The notes: generated by a model not told the origin, from the letters alone. Positions 11,661 to 23,939 are shown, numbered from the stretch's first letter. The stretch is 64,000 bases of DNA from Trichobilharzia szidati (GCA_944472155.2 OX235275.1:31350231-31414230), one strand, 5' to 3'. Translations and numbers: made by a program.

Positions 11661-12790
11661 GTAGAAACCATCAACAATTTGACATAAGTCCTCCTACCCT
11701 AAACAGACCATGAAGCAAGCATTGAGGAATACTATTCTATTGTGTGTCGAATAGCAAAGAAACAAAGAAAGGTCTCTGTGTGTTGAACACTTCAAATAGT
11801 AGAGCATATTCTAATCCGCACACAGCAACCGCAGCCAGCCCCTATTGATACCCTAGACTGATATTCACTGAAGTGTTGCATTTGTTCATATTATCGATTA
11901 CAGACGATCCTAAAATGTGATCTTTTTGGTAATAATTACTTCTATGATAATGAAAACACTTATAGTGTTAATAACAATAATTCTGTAGTGATCACAAATG
12001 CATATAACTTTAGAACCTGACGAAGAAAACCTGATATTCCTTGTTCACCTTTGATCTCAGCACTTTTCAGATATTCGTCTGGGTACCCGAGTAAATTGTC
12101 AACATTCAACAATTTAAGTGCTTACGCTTCCTTTGAATTCTATAATAGAAAGTGTCGTGCAAAGTGTTCACATTTACAGATGTCAAACACACTGACAAAT
12201 TCTCCTCGCACTATTGATGAAACTGACGCTGTTAGATAAATATATGTGGTCAGGTAATAGGGCCGAATAGCCTGTCGTAAATGATGTTATCCTATCAAGG
12301 GTATAACTTACGGTAACAAAAACCTTTTTTCAGGAACATTTCTATACATAATAAATTTCGAATCGGGTTATCACAAAGCATAATCCCTTAATTGTGAACG
12401 CATGTAGACGGTTTATTCACTACAGTTTCATGTGGTAATGTGAGGAAGGTGGAGAAATTCTTCCTTGAAATTTAATTCCGCTGGCTACTTTGGATATCTT
12501 CTTCTGCATGAAACCATATACTGCTGTGCTGATTCATAGCTTGTATACTAATGATGAGAACCAAACGGCCCAGAACAGCTCTCTAGTAGTAGGACGACAT
12601 TCATCTGGCTAGCAAGTATTGCCAGTTGATGTGACTGGTGTCCGCCAACTCCTATCGATCGATCAGTAGCATATATTTTTCTGTATTTCTGCTTGCTTTA
12701 TTGTTCTGAATAACATCAGTTTCCAAAGGTAAATATCTTAATGTCTGGCACAGAATAAAGGATAGAATGCATTCGATGCTGAATAGTAAT
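11661..12790. other. No gene recognised
   Basis: No supported gene or alignable repeat. Frames are short. A few AT-rich tracts are the only visible structure. Confidence 0.4.
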
Positions 12791-12792
12791 AG

Positions 12793-13020
12793 GTGTGAAA
12801 ACACACAAAAACAACCAATCACGTCCAAGGTCGCCGGGAGAGATGATTAATAAACTCGCGGAGAAATCTAAAAGCTCACTTTAAATTGAGGTATGTGCTG
12901 AAGATGTCACCTAGTAGGGTGATAAAAGCTTCGCAAATAAACTATCGAGCTCAGAGAAAACAACCACATCAAAATCATCCACCTGAGCTACAAATCTTCT
13001 CTATCATATCTAAATAGTAA
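12793..13020 (+). mobile_element. Penelope-like family B, solo 3' end
   Basis: It carries the family-B C-terminal codons and 3' end: GTGTGAAAACACAC, the stretch AATAAACTCGCGGAGAAATC, and a hammerhead-like block at about 12898-12945 in which GAAA is changed to TAAA. It ends with TCTTCTCTATCATATCT, the same terminus as at 36.66 kb. No coding region is attached. Confidence 0.65.
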
Positions 13021-13298
13021 TGATAATGCATGAATTTATCAGGATCGAAGTTCAGACAAAGCTTATTCGTTGAGTTACCAATGTGATCGAAATACTGGAT
13101 TACACTTAACGATGATACAGTATCTTCAGTTACCGAATGCTGAAAGCAGTTAGTCAACCAGGATTTTGACAAGATCTGGTTTCAACACCTCAGATGTTCA
13201 TCTCGAAGGTAGATAAGTCTTCTTAAGTTGGAGAATCACAGTGTTCTAAATGTTTGAGACTGCTTCTATCTGTGCCATAGTCAGACATTTCTCATGTC

Positions 13299-14640
13299 AA
13301 TCTTAATTATTGCTACTTAATTAATGAAAACAAAACACGTAGATCAGCGAAGAGTCTCTTATCGCCGGCGAATTCATTTTCTTAGCTGTACAATCGCAAA
13401 TCTATATGTGTTATTTTGTATGTATGTGTACATTAGGCTTGTCAAACAAAAATACAATTGGTTATGGTTATTTTAACTAAACAGGTGAAGATTGGTGATT
13501 GAAGTTACGTAATACAAAATCAACCAAGAAAATTAGGTGTTAGTGAAATTAGGGTAGTAACAAAGGTGATAAATTATCACAAACAGCTGTTAAAAGAAGT
13601 TATGTAATAATATGAATAGTTTGATGAGTGGGTTTTACTCAGGATGCACATAGGAACAAAGTAGATAATACGAAATTACGTAAGAGTTCTAAATGAATAC
13701 AAGAATTATAAGCAATTAAAGAACAGGCAAAGAAACGAAATTAAGTCATCAAAATCAAAAACATCAAATCACATCAAAAAAGTTGTTATCAAGACAGTAG
13801 AATTCATTGAGTAATCCTCTTTTGTATGCACAGCTCCGAGTTTTATATTTGAATGACCAGAGCGAAACCGTATTGCCTTTGATAGGTTATTCTTGACTCT
13901 GTAGATTACTTTGAATCAGGAGTAGTTTGTTGAAATGGAATGATCAATGTGTTAACCAGGTGTTCAATTATCGCACCCCTTATTGCACCACTATTGCCTT
14001 TTCGCAACCATGCTGGATAGTGTTCTTGAATCCTCTTGGACAGGGCGCACGTTGAACGACCGATGTAACTGGCTCCACAGCTGCAGGTGAACTGATATAT
14101 GCACATAGAAGTGGTCAGATTCAGGGTCTTGTCCTTGAGGTAGATCTTAATTAATGCTACTTAATTAAACATTGCGGGTGGCTTGTTTAAATGACTGGGC
14201 GGGTTTAATTTCAAGTTTATCTGTCATCAACATTTTGCTACCAAATTATTTTTTTGCAATTTTTGTATAATAATTTTTAGTAACTAACCCATTCAATCTT
14301 TTTACCTATTATCTAGTTTATTTTCATAATTTTCTCCATACTCCTTCACTAACACCTAATCTTTCTAAACATGTCTATATTACGTAACCCTACTCACATC
14401 TTACCAATCTTCACCCCACTTAGTTACAACTTTGGTTATTAATCACACATTTTAATTTCTTAATTATTTTGATGATGTAATCAACAACCCACACTAACTG
14501 TTATTTTGATTTTGATTTTGACAAACCTAATGTACACACACACAAAATTAATTGTATATATTTGCGACTGTACAGCTAAGAGAATGAATTCGCCGAAAAG
14601 AAACTCTTCGCTGAACTAATTTGTTCTTATTTCAATGTCT
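13299..14640 (-). mobile_element. Penelope-like relic with inverted flanks
   Basis: The minus strand at 13906-14106 encodes a GIY-YIG endonuclease core: CSCGASYIGRS, then SKRIQEHYPAWL. The C-terminal part is decayed toward 13800. The flanks 13320-13565 and 14335-14635 are imperfect inverted repeats of one another; shared blocks include TTTGCGATTGTACAGCTAAG and GAATTCGCCG. The reverse transcriptase is absent, so the copy is an endonuclease domain between inverted copies of the 3' end. Confidence 0.7.
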
Positions 14641-14689
14641 TAATGGGTATTTTTCGCGAAGAACAAATAATCTGATGCAGTTTGGTTCT

Positions 14690-15485
14690 TTGAGCTGGGT
14701 GATTTATTTGCAAAGTTTTCACCGCCCTACTAGGCAGCATCTTCAGCGCATACTTCAATTTGAAATGTGTTTCTACATTTCTACACGTGTTTATAAGTCA
14801 TCTCTCCATCGGGCCCTTGAATGAGATTGGTTCCTTATGTGTGTTTTCATACCCTCTAGGCTAGATGTATTGGTAGTGATTGTTTCCTTGACCTGAAGTT
14901 TGACCTTTCGTCTATGAGATTTACTTTTGATCACATGGTAGATTTTGTCTGTGACAACGTGCCTATTAGTCGACCATTCACTGGAATACAATATAAGGAG
15001 GGGACATCTAATTCCCTCGTAGGATTCTGAATAAAGCAGGAATCAGGTTGGCATTCAAACCTACAAACTCACTCAGATAGGACAAGCTGTGTAGGTTAAA
15101 GAACTCTGTTGGTCCAATTAGAAAAAATAATGCAATTTACAAAATACTTTGCAATGAGTGTGAGGTTGGTCAACTACATAGGTTAAACTAGTAGATCAGG
15201 GTTGGTCAGACGATCACAATATAAGAATTTAGCTAAAGTTATAATGATTGATCCCACGAAGATAAGTAATTCAGAGAAAAGCTCAGCAACTTCAGGTCAA
15301 GGAAACAATCACTACCAATAAATCTAGCCTAGAGGGTGTGAGAAAACACATAAGGAACCAATCACATTCAAGGTCACCGGGAGAGATAACTAATAAACTC
15401 GTGGAGAAATCTAACTGAATTATGAGCTGAAGATGTTACCTCGTAAGGCAATGTAAGCTTTGCAAATAAATGATCCATCAAAGCA
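14690..15485 (+). mobile_element. Penelope-like family B copy with inverted 3' end at its head
   Basis: The left part (14690-14995) is the 3' end in minus orientation, including a C-terminal frame (14791-14991) and a hammerhead-like block (about 14752-14698). The right part runs plus-strand: FKPTNSLR near 15055, KNNAIYKILCNECE near 15125-15165, then a decayed C-terminus and a second, mutated hammerhead-like block near 15432-15470. The two 3' ends face outward. Confidence 0.65.
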
Positions 15486-17097
15486 AAAAAATATAAATAA
15501 AGCAATAAGAAGACATAATTTGTCTGAATCGTGTAAAGTATTTGCGCAACACATTTCGAACAATCTGATCACACACGGACTTGTCATAGGAATATATATA
15601 AAATTAATAAAGAGGTGAGAGGTGAGTAAATAGATTACTTAAGTCAAGTTAAAAGGACATATTCAAAGTCAAAATAACAATGAAGACCACTAAACCAAAT
15701 AGCAGAGGTAATAGTACATCTGCTATGGTATCAAAACAAAATTTACCAAGGAAGGTTTAATATGATGACGAATTGTTTTTAAAAGCATAAAGGTGGCTTA
15801 AACTTTCTAATTGCTAGGGCTTCCACAAAATTTAGGATACGCCCCAAACACGTTTTATAGATAGGTTTAAAAGATCTGTTAACGTCAATTTTATGTCCTG
15901 TCTCTATAATATGTTTCGCAATAGAAGAGCTAGGTCTCCTGTTCTCATCGTTAATAGGTTCTGAAGGTTCCATTTGTTTCTAGAGCCATTTAGGAATATG
16001 CTATGAAGCCCTTACTTGCAGAGATCGATGAGTCCTCCCTATGTATGTGTGTCCAAACGTGCATTCAAATTGGGAAATACAGTGGGATGTGACGTCATTT
16101 CTCGCATGTTCAAAGGGCTTAGATGGATGCATATATTGGCTTTACATTCTCTATTATTATGATATTGGCCGCATAAAAAGTCTTTTTGACAGCAGCGTTC
16201 AGTCTTTGTCTAGTTATCAAGCTGCTTTTATGCCCCATATAAGGTAGCTTGATGTACACGTCTTTCTTAGGGGCGAGTTGGAGAGTGGGTCTTGGTGATC
16301 TAACCACCTTATATCTCCTGGTGAACTTGTCTGGATAATTGTTATCAGTCAGAGTTTGTGTCAAATTTCTTTCTTCTTCATCAAGTTTGTCTTCAGTGCA
16401 TATTCGTTGGATTCTACTGAAAAAGCACCTTACTAATGCTCTTTTGTAACGAACAGGGCAGAAAATGTGGTATTTAAGATACTGTCCTGTCCAGGTAGGT
16501 TTTCTATAAATAGATCTTTTTACTGACCCATCAAGCCGTCGATTAAGCAATATATCTAGGAAAGATAAACAGTTATCTTCCTCTTCTACAGATGTAAGTG
16601 ATATGCTATTCTTAACTTCATTCATTCGATTTAAAATTGAGGTGGCAGAACAAGACTTATCACTGATGATTACATTATCATCTACATACCTTCTATAAAG
16701 TGGTACATTTTCGATTAAATCCTCCGATAAATTCTCAATGTACGACATATAGATATCTGCTAAAAGGGGGCCCTAACGGACTTCCAATAGCAACACCACC
16801 AACTTGGCGGAAACAATCGCCATCAAATGTAAACCTAACATTGTTAGTACATAGAAGTAATAAATCCCTTAAATAAGATATAGGGATGTATATATATTCC
16901 TGTGACAAGTCCATGTAAGTGATCAGATTGTTCGAAATGTGTTGCGCAAATACAACATTACACGATTCAGACAAATTACGTCTTCTTATTGCTTTATCTA
17001 AATTCATAAAGGGAACTAATTGTTTTAGAAAAAAAATATTTTCCATTATATCTGAAGATGAAATACTTTGGAAGTAAATACGCTGAAACCTTCTGCA
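15486..17097 (-). mobile_element. Penelope-like element family A, nearly complete RT plus GIY-YIG
   Basis: Reading leftward: KQLVPFMNLD and a frame carrying GVAIGSPLGP (RT motif) at 16735-17046. A second frame at 16119-16748 has YRRYVDDN as the catalytic box, then FLDILLNRR, SIYRKPTW and YKRALVRC. A broken GIY-YIG core, HTYIGRTHRSL, lies near 16030-16060, and the C-terminus GHKIDV...ALAIRKF at 15779-15973. Frameshifts separate the blocks. The 3' end at 15490-15600 is an inverted copy of the start of the element at 16895-17005. Confidence 0.85.
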
Positions 17098-17108
17098 TCG
17101 TCCGAAAT

Positions 17109-17658
17109 TATTATATTATAATTATTTCCTTTAGTTCCTAAAGGAACATAGGGCTTCAGCCATGCGTCTCCATTGCGTTCGGTTCTCTGCTAGAGTTTTT
17201 ACTTGGCTCCAGGTCTGCCCACATGCTTTCATCTCCTCTTCACATGATCTCCTCCAGGTCACCCTTGGACGACCAACTCGTCGCTTCCCTTTCGGGTTCC
17301 ACTCGAGTGATGGCTTGTCTAGTGATGTCACTTGATGGTTTCCTCAGAGTGTGGCCAATCCATCTCCATTTCTTCCTGCCTATTTGTTTCACAATCGGTT
17401 CCTGGTTGGTTCGCTCCCAGAGATCTTTGTTGCTGATCGTTTGCCGCCATCTGATCTTGAGTATTGAGCGAAGACATCTGTTAATGAAGGTCTGTAGTTT
17501 GTTTGAGATGCTCTTTATGACGTGCAGTGCAAGTCTCTGATCCGTATAGTAGTACTGACTTCACATTGGAGTTGAAAATCCCGATTTTATTTTTGACGCT
17601 GAATGATGTTGATCTCCACACAGACTTGAGAGTAATGAAAGCTTGTCTTGCTTTCCCG
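17109..17658 (-). mobile_element. RTE-A 5'-truncated insertion with 12-bp TSD
   Basis: The 12-bp repeat ATCGTCCGAAAT lies at 17097-17108 and 17659-17670. Between them, on the minus strand, are the last 550 bases of RTE-A: WNPKGKRRVGRPRVTW, the MAEALC ending and an AT-rich tail on the left side. It carries the CCAG-type insertion after the GACTTG motif that other degenerate RTE-A copies share. It inserted just beside the PLE at 15.5-17.1 kb. Confidence 0.9.
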
Positions 17659-17670
17659 ATCGTCCGAAAT

Positions 17671-18524
17671 AAAGCTTTATTATTACTACATGAAAGTGGA
17701 CTAGTAAGTTATCAAATGTTGTCTGCGGCAGAGTGAATCCATCTAAACCATTGATAGTTCAATGGTTGATTAGTCCCCAGTGATGTCATAAATGGTCCAG
17801 GTCCTACTCCTGGAAGACGTGTACTCGTAAATCTCTCACTTCTTCGGTAGTAAACCTGGTAAACGACATTAGACTGCAGAAACTACAAAGCTTTAGCATA
17901 AAGGTTCAATATGTTCCACTGAGAACACAAAGCAGTTGTATGTGTTAGCATATAGACCTTGATTATAAGATGGTTTATTTTCAGAAATAAAATAAAATAA
18001 AAACAAGATACAATTAAAAAACGGGAATTTCTGTTACATTCCTTCAAATTATTAAGTGTAAATTGTCATCAGTTCGGTTAATAAAGCCTTCGAAATGAAA
18101 GAAATCTCCCATGTTATTTTATGAAGATAATTAAATAGTTTAACAGGGATTATTTATTACACAAAGTACATGCTTGTCCTGATCCCTTCTAGTTTTTTGA
18201 TTTGTTGATCCCTCTTTTTCCGCCTACAGGTTGTCTGTAAATCAATAATAAGAATAATAAATCGTGAGAAAAACGATTCACCTGGATTGAATTAACAAAA
18301 ACTAAAAATGGGATTAAATATAGTGACACCAGGAAACTGGGTAGAAAATAGAAGCATTGAACAGTATACCGGATTTCTGTAGAGGTTTATGCCAACATGA
18401 ATTTATCTAAAAATAAACAAAGAGATACCAGGCATCTATGGCACTGGCTATTGGATAGAGAACAGAACACAGCGGAGATAAGGAGCATTTAATGTCATGA
18501 GCAGCGTTGTCAGCGATTTCGCTG
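17671..18524. other. No gene recognised
   Basis: The first bases may continue the flank of the interrupted PLE. The rest is AT-rich, with no frame over 60 codons matching a family. Confidence 0.35.
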
Positions 18525-19190
18525 TTCAGATATGATGGAGAAGATTTGTAGCTCAGGTGGATGATTTTGATGTGGTTGTGTTCTCTGAGCTGGATAGTTA
18601 ATTTGCGAAGCTTGCAGCACCCTACTAGGTGACATCTACGTCTACAAGATAAATTGTAACAACTGCGAAAAACACTACATTGGCCAAAGTGAACGTCTCT
18701 TTCGTCTTCGTATCCACGAACATAAGCTAGCCGTCAAAAGACATGACATCCACTCCCTCATATCACTACATACAGACAACCGCGGGCAACAATTCGATTG
18801 GGACAATGTTCAAATATTACACAGAGGAAGCAACAAGAATGCTAGAGAATTTTTAGAAGCTTGGCATTCCAGTGAATCATCAATCAATAAACACATCGAG
18901 ATAGACAAAATTTATCAACCGATAAGAAAGAAACGTCACACACAAAGGGTCAAAGTTCAAGTCAAAGAAACAATGAGTTCCAATACAAGTAGCCTAGAAG
19001 GTGTGAAAACACACAAAAACAACCAATCACGTCCAAGGTGACCGGGAGAGATGATTAATAAACTCGTGGAGAAATCTGAAAGCTCACTTCAAATTGAAGT
19101 ATGCGCTAAAGATGTCACCTAGTAGGGTGATGAAAGCTTCGCAAATTAACTATCCAGCTCAGAGAACACAACCACATGAAAATTTCGCTG
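18525..19190 (+). mobile_element. Penelope-like family B fragment with inverted 3' end at its head
   Basis: 18525-18630 is the family-B 3' terminus in inverted orientation (GATATGATGGAGAAGATTTG, then GAAGCTTGCAGCACCC). It joins abruptly to plus-strand coding for the GIY-YIG core near 18645 (KINCNNCEKHYIGQSERLFRL) and continues through the C-terminal region. It ends with a hammerhead-like block at 19103-19145. Reverse transcriptase is absent. Confidence 0.75.
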
Positions 19191-19804
19191 TTCAGCTTCT
19201 TTATACCTCTCGTTTGAAGTACAATATAGGGCTTCAGGCCTCAGTGATTACTTTGTGGCAACTATGTGGTTTTTATTGGAGGTTGATGCGATTACTAGCT
19301 TGATACTTCTAACAATCCCCTCCCCCTCTTTTCTGACCAGTAAACTAGGGGATATTTAGGAGTATGTTGGCTGGGAATCGAGCACAGACTGCATTCATGG
19401 CTAGAGATAATTCTACTGCCAAGCCAATGATCCAGACAAAGCTTCTTCGCAGTCCCTTAGTTAGTAGTATAATTAAGCAATGAATACATTTTCTCAAAGT
19501 CAACTGGACTGACAATACGGCTGTAGACACCTGGTTAGCACTTCAGCAGACACCAAGTAATAATGAGTTGAGATGAAACTGAAAGGGCTAAAGGAATTCT
19601 GTTCATTCTAAAGTAGATTTCCTTTTAAACTGATTTCAAATTTTTTTTTTAAAAACAGTGGATATCAAAGAGAAAAGATATGAACAGGTGGAGTCAAATA
19701 ATTTGAGCATGTGAAGACTTCATCTGTGACTCTGGAAAGAATGCTTCGATGGAATCCAAAGCGTTGGCTTACTTGTAGAATGTTTGTTTCTCAAGCTTTC
19801 AATT
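19191..19804. other. Mostly unassigned; possible RTE trace
   Basis: Near 19740-19770 the plus strand reads LERMLRWNPKRW, faintly like the RTE C-terminal WNPKGKRR motif. The remainder shows nothing recognisable. Confidence 0.3.
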
Positions 19805-20082
19805 GATGTTTCACATTAGTTTTATTCCCTTAGGGATCATAAAGCCTCAACAACGCATCTCTACACTGTTCTATTTGGTGCCATCCTTTTCACCTGGGTT
19901 CATGATTGCACATTACCTCTCATCTCCTACTCCCGCAGACAGTCTTCTCCTTTTCACCCTCGCTGTGATGAATCACTGGTTGTTTTCACCCGGATTCCAC
20001 TCAAGCGATGGCCTGCATTGCAAGCAGTGTCATAAGACAGCCTCCTCAATATATGCCCGACCAAACCATCTTCATTTCCTCC
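19805..20082 (-). mobile_element. RTE-type 3' end relic
   Basis: The minus strand reads like the last 270 bases of an RTE copy. The tail near 19840 corresponds to GAGGCTTTATGATCCC (family: GAAGCCCTATGTTCC), and the WNP-like motif lies near 20000. It is too decayed to assign a subfamily firmly. Confidence 0.55.
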
Positions 20083-20890
20083 TACAAATTTGAATATGGC
20101 ACTAAGAAGACAAATTTCGCGAGATGATATCATTTCGTAGTTTCCTTACAACAGCTTAACAACTAACATGGTTAACAGTAATAAAATAAAGTTCGTGGCA
20201 ATTACTCAGTTAAATAAAAACAAAAGTACATACTAATGACCAATCATATTTAGATAGGTCATGTAGTCCAGAGTAGGCTATTGATTTTTGTACACACAGT
20301 TTAGGCTGTATGTGATTAATCCAAAGTGCTTCCATCACCTTCAATAACCTTGAATTAGAGTTATGTGGAATAATTGTGAAACATTCATTAATTTTGATTT
20401 TGTGACCTGACATTAATGATTGTTTTGCAATGGATGATGCTGGATTTCTATTCAGATTACTCGCATTGGGATTTTCTATATCATTTCGTAGCCATTTTGG
20501 AACATGTTCTTTCCGACGACATTGGAACATTCTGTTGGTTCAACCTAAATAGGTGTCACCGTAGCTGCAGGTGAACTTGTAGATATAGTTTGAAGTAGAG
20601 TGCACAGAATTTCGTCCTTTAATCGTAGGTACAGGGATCGAAAATGTTCTGCAAGTAAGAAAAAGAGATGCCTACCCTGGACTACATGACCTATCTAAAT
20701 ATGATTGGTCATTCGTATGTACTTTTGTTTTTATTTAACTGAGTAATTGTCATAAACTTTGTTTTATTATTGTTGACCATGTTAGCTGTAAAGCCGTTGT
20801 AAAGAAACTACGAAATGATATCATCTCGCAAAATTTGTCTTCTTAATGCCATATTCAAATTTATCAAAAGGACTAATTGTTTTAATCCTA
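20083..20890 (-). mobile_element. Penelope-like relic flanked by about 190-bp inverted repeats
   Basis: Arms at about 20083-20280 and 20685-20868 are inverted copies of each other with roughly one difference in ten bases; shared blocks include GATGATATCATTTCGTAGTT and ACCAATCATATTTAGATAGG. The centre (20210-20640, minus) holds a decayed GIY-YIG core (CSYGDTYLG) and C-terminus with GHKIKI and QPKLCVQK. At 20870-20890 the minus strand has the RT start motif KQLVLLIN. Confidence 0.75.
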
Positions 20891-21606
20891 CATATCTGTT
20901 GAACAATCGACTATCGCCTTTTGGTTTGTTCCACAGTAGAGTTTCTTGTTGCTAATTATTTCTGCCCAACCGGCGGACCACTTCATCTGCAGTAAGGAGC
21001 CAATCAGTTAAGTGGGCAGCTGTTGATAAAATTCTGTGACTTGCTGCAAATCCTTTTTGTGACACGCTGACCACTTTTCTGAATCATGTAGAAAAACTGG
21101 CCCATTTGTGCTGAAAATCTGAATCTTTTTTTCACTTTTCTGAGTGAGTGCAGAAGATTTCCAAACTGGTTTCGGGTTGATGAAAGCATATCCTGCCTTT
21201 CTGTTTACGTCATTGACATTTTCAACCATTCCTCTGTAGTTGATACAACACAATCTAGATAAGTGAAGGGAGTAACCTCTGTCAAATTTCTCCCTCGTGG
21301 TGGTAGTTGGTGCTGATCAGTTGGTTATCTTCATCACCTCCGCCGGTCTTCTCTATGTCCACCTAGAGTCCACCGGTTTTTGCTGCCTGCTTTGTCGGTT
21401 GTCGCCAACAAGTTTTCCAGTTTGTATGAAATTAAACATAAATCATTTATGAAATCCGGATCTTCGAAAGTCTTCCTATCCGTCCAAAGTATTCCTGTCT
21501 TCTCACTCATCTAACCACTTCTACTATCTCGGTAACAACCGTGTTGATTTCTACTCACTCGCTGTTTGTGTGCTTGTTTATCGTGTTTTCTAACTCCATA
21601 TAACAT
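20891..21606 (-). mobile_element. RTE-B relic
   Basis: The minus strand shows the RTE-B order in decayed form: FADD region near 21440, Q-rich region near 21310, YLDC/YLGS region near 21255, then RKAGYAFINPKPVWKSSALT at 21120-21200. The 3' end is missing. Stops and shifts are frequent. Confidence 0.65.
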
Positions 21607-21616
21607 TTTTAAATTT

Positions 21617-21846
21617 ATTTTTTTCCTTCACGTTCCCCAGTGGAACATAGGGCTTCAAGCTAATGGGTGAAGTTTCTGTAGCAGTGTTTATTTTACAGGA
21701 TGGGGTTGCTAGCCTCATGCCCAACCTTTCCTCTTCGCCAGCATTATTTCTGGCTCACTGATGTAAAGGAGTGCATCGGCCGGGGATCGAACCACGGACC
21801 ATGTGCATGGTCGGCGAGTGCACTAACCGCCATACCACCGACGCTC
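21617..21846 (-). mobile_element. tRNA-derived SINE with RTE-like tail (family S3)
   Basis: On the minus strand the 5' part is tRNA-like: GGTATGGCGGTTAGTGC (A box) and GGTTCGATCCCCGG (B box). The body has CATGAGGCTAGCAACCCC, and the 3' end GAAGCCCTATGTTCCACTGG followed by A/T-rich bases. A TTTAAATTT repeat at 21608-21616 and 21847-21855 is a likely TSD. Other copies are at 32.2 and 61.7 kb. Confidence 0.75.
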
Positions 21847-22169
21847 TTTAAATTTTAGAAGTCTTACATAATTCCATATTTTTTCATTTGTTTCTATATG
21901 CTTCCTAATCACAACTCACTCATTAAACTATTCATTTTATTACGTAACAGTGGTACGCTTATTCAACTTCTTTTATGTGTTGATTAACATTATTAGCTAA
22001 GCATTTTGACAACGCATCACCACTACCCTCTTTGGAATCTTCATTCCCCTTAGTTACGATTTAATTGTTCATCACATTTTGAAAATGTCTTGACAACAAT
22101 AACCCAAACTTAATTTTATTCTTATCGGACAAACCTATTTAACGCACACACATACAAAAATAAGTATTG

Positions 22170-22535
22170 CTATATTGCTGTATATGTCGAAACCAAGTTC
22201 ACTTTTAACAGTTTGAAAACATTTGGGAATTTGTTATATGATATTCATTATAATAAAGGTTTTCTAGTATTTCCCAATGAATGAAAAACAAAACGATATT
22301 GTTTTTGTTAACATTTCGCTAGTTAATGCTAATAGCTTTATCAAAGTATTATTAAGCCAGAATTTACAAAATTCACTTAGCATATAGATAACAACTTAAT
22401 CATCCCTTCTCAGCATGGGGTCATTTTTGCGTTGTCAAGTTGGTCATTTGGCGAAGATAACAAAACCAGGCGTAGATTGTGGGATTTGATAAGTGCATAA
22501 AATAATAAAAGCAGCGTGTGTTTACATAATGAAAT
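22170..22535 (-). repeat. Dispersed repeat, probable Penelope-like 3' region
   Basis: Aligns colinearly with 62110-62480 over about 360 bases (shared blocks CAGCATGGGGTCATTTTTGCG, AATGAAAAACAAAACGATAT, AAAGCAGCGTGTGTTT). At 62.5 kb it lies directly downstream, on the minus strand, of a PLE RT C-terminal trace, so it is probably that family's 3' region. No intact coding was found in it. Confidence 0.55.
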
Positions 22536-22644
22536 TGCTTGTCACATCCGTGTTGATTTTGTTATTTACTGGGGCACTGTCGTGAGTGTTGTAACCGGGT
22601 CAAATTCTGTTTCAGTCCATCATTCCTATTCAGACAGTTTGGAT

Positions 22645-22982
22645 TCCATGAATAATAGAGTACATACAGCCAATAAAGGCAAATGAAAATAATGTCAGAA
22701 ACTGTATTGGGGTGCATGTGTAAATTGAGATGATAGTCCATTAGTCAACATAGTCAATCAAATGTGTATAGGGTCAATAGTCAGAAAAAATGTGATGAAG
22801 TGTGGATGAACAGTTGGGTGATATAGTGCTGTTTTATAATCAACAGAATACAAGTGTCATTGGGTTGAGAGATTTGCGATAAACACAAAATACACACAAA
22901 CACACATTAACAAAGAGGACACTGAATGTGAGGGCTGACAGATGATGCCTAATGATAAAATAAAGAGGCTTAATTGTAATAA
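22645..22982. repeat. Left arm of 338-bp near-perfect inverted repeat
   Basis: Base-by-base comparison with the reverse complement of 23542-23879 shows three mismatches and no indel. The arm contains no coding region; in minus-strand terms it is the 3' region downstream of the GIY-YIG frame. Confidence 0.9.
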
Positions 22983-23130
22983 GATGTTACAGAATTGGTA
23001 GGCTTAGTATAAAATCACAAAGGTTGACAAAATTAAAGGTAACAATGAGGTGAAATAAACTGGGTGGAGAAATGAATAATAGAGACATGATATCACAAAA
23101 TGATAATAATGGTAATAATAGTACGAAAAA

Positions 23131-23535
23131 TTATGATCCTGGTGAACTTATAGTGGGCCAGGGTAGACAGAGAGAGTGAATAAGTTTTTTCTGTACACAT
23201 AAATCTGGTCTTTTCCTATTAATCTTTAAAGCCTCATCTATGGCTAAGAGGCGTAATCGTGTGCCTTCGGGGAGATTGTTCGGTACTCGATACACAAATG
23301 TAAATGACTCATCTACTTTGATGCTGTGTTCGCCATCCATTAGATGAGACAGAATTGTACTATTTAGTGATTTGGTTGCTCTTTTCCCAAGCCAAACAGG
23401 AATATGTTCACGAGTGAGTAAAGATAAATTCCTTTGGGTACGACCTATATAACTAGCTCCACAGGAGCAGTTGAATTTATAGACACACATTGATGTCACC
23501 ATTTTGGGTAATCTATCTTTAATGCACAGTGTCAA
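23131..23535 (-). CDS. GIY-YIG endonuclease domain of a Penelope-like element, intact frame
   Basis: This 134-codon frame encodes the C-terminal half of a PLE protein. Residues 10-35 read KMVTSMCVYKFNCSCGASY and IGRTQRN, the GIY-YIG core with its cysteine pair. RE and HIPVWL follow, then the conserved C-terminal parts EALKINRKRPDLCVQKKL and LCLPWP. In PLEs this domain nicks target DNA to prime reverse transcription. The RT that normally precedes it is missing, so the copy cannot be autonomous. The frame is free of stops, consistent with a young insertion. Confidence 0.8.
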   Translation of the reverse strand: MTLCIKDRLPKMVTSMCVYKFNCSCGASYIGRTQRNLSLLTREHIPVWLGKRATKSLNSTILSHLMDGEHSIKVDESFTFVYRVPNNLPEGTRLRLLAIDEALKINRKRPDLCVQKKLIHSLCLPWPTISSPGS

Positions 23536-23541
23536 TAACAG

Positions 23542-23879
23542 TTATTACAATTTAGCCTCTTTATTTTATCATTAGACATCATCTGTCAGCCCTCACATTC
23601 AGTGTCCTCTTTGTTAATGTGTGTTTGTGTGTATTTTGTGTTTATCGCAAATCTCTCAACCCAATGACACTTGTATTCTGTTGATTATAAAACAGCACTA
23701 TATCACCCAACTGTTCATCCACACTTCATCACATTTTTTCTGACTATTGACCCTATACACATTTGATTGACTATGTTGACTAATGGACTATCATCTCAAT
23801 TTACACATGCACCCCAATACAGTTTCTGACATTATTTTCATTTGCCTTTATTGGCTATATGTACTCTATTATTCATGGA
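23542..23879. repeat. Right arm of 338-bp near-perfect inverted repeat
   Basis: Reverse complement of 22645-22982 with three mismatches. On the minus strand it lies upstream of the endonuclease frame, where reverse transcriptase would normally be. Confidence 0.9.
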
Positions 23880-23939
23880 TTTATAACTGTAGAGCCTAGA
23901 AGAAGTTATCGAAAACAATGTTCGTCAAAATCTTGTTTA

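Larger units (their letters stand above)
22650..23938 (-). mobile_element. Penelope-like hairpin copy (endonuclease between 338-bp arms)
   Basis: It consists of left arm, a 559-base centre holding the GIY-YIG frame, and right arm plus about 60 extra bases that include TGTAGAGCCTAGAAG, a motif found near other PLE ends (52.34, 60.75 kb). A 14-base flank repeat, AGTTTGGATTCCAT at 22636-22649 and AGTTTGGAATCCAT at 23939-23952 (13 of 14 identical), looks like a TSD, so the whole hairpin probably integrated as one piece. No RT domain is present. Confidence 0.75.
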
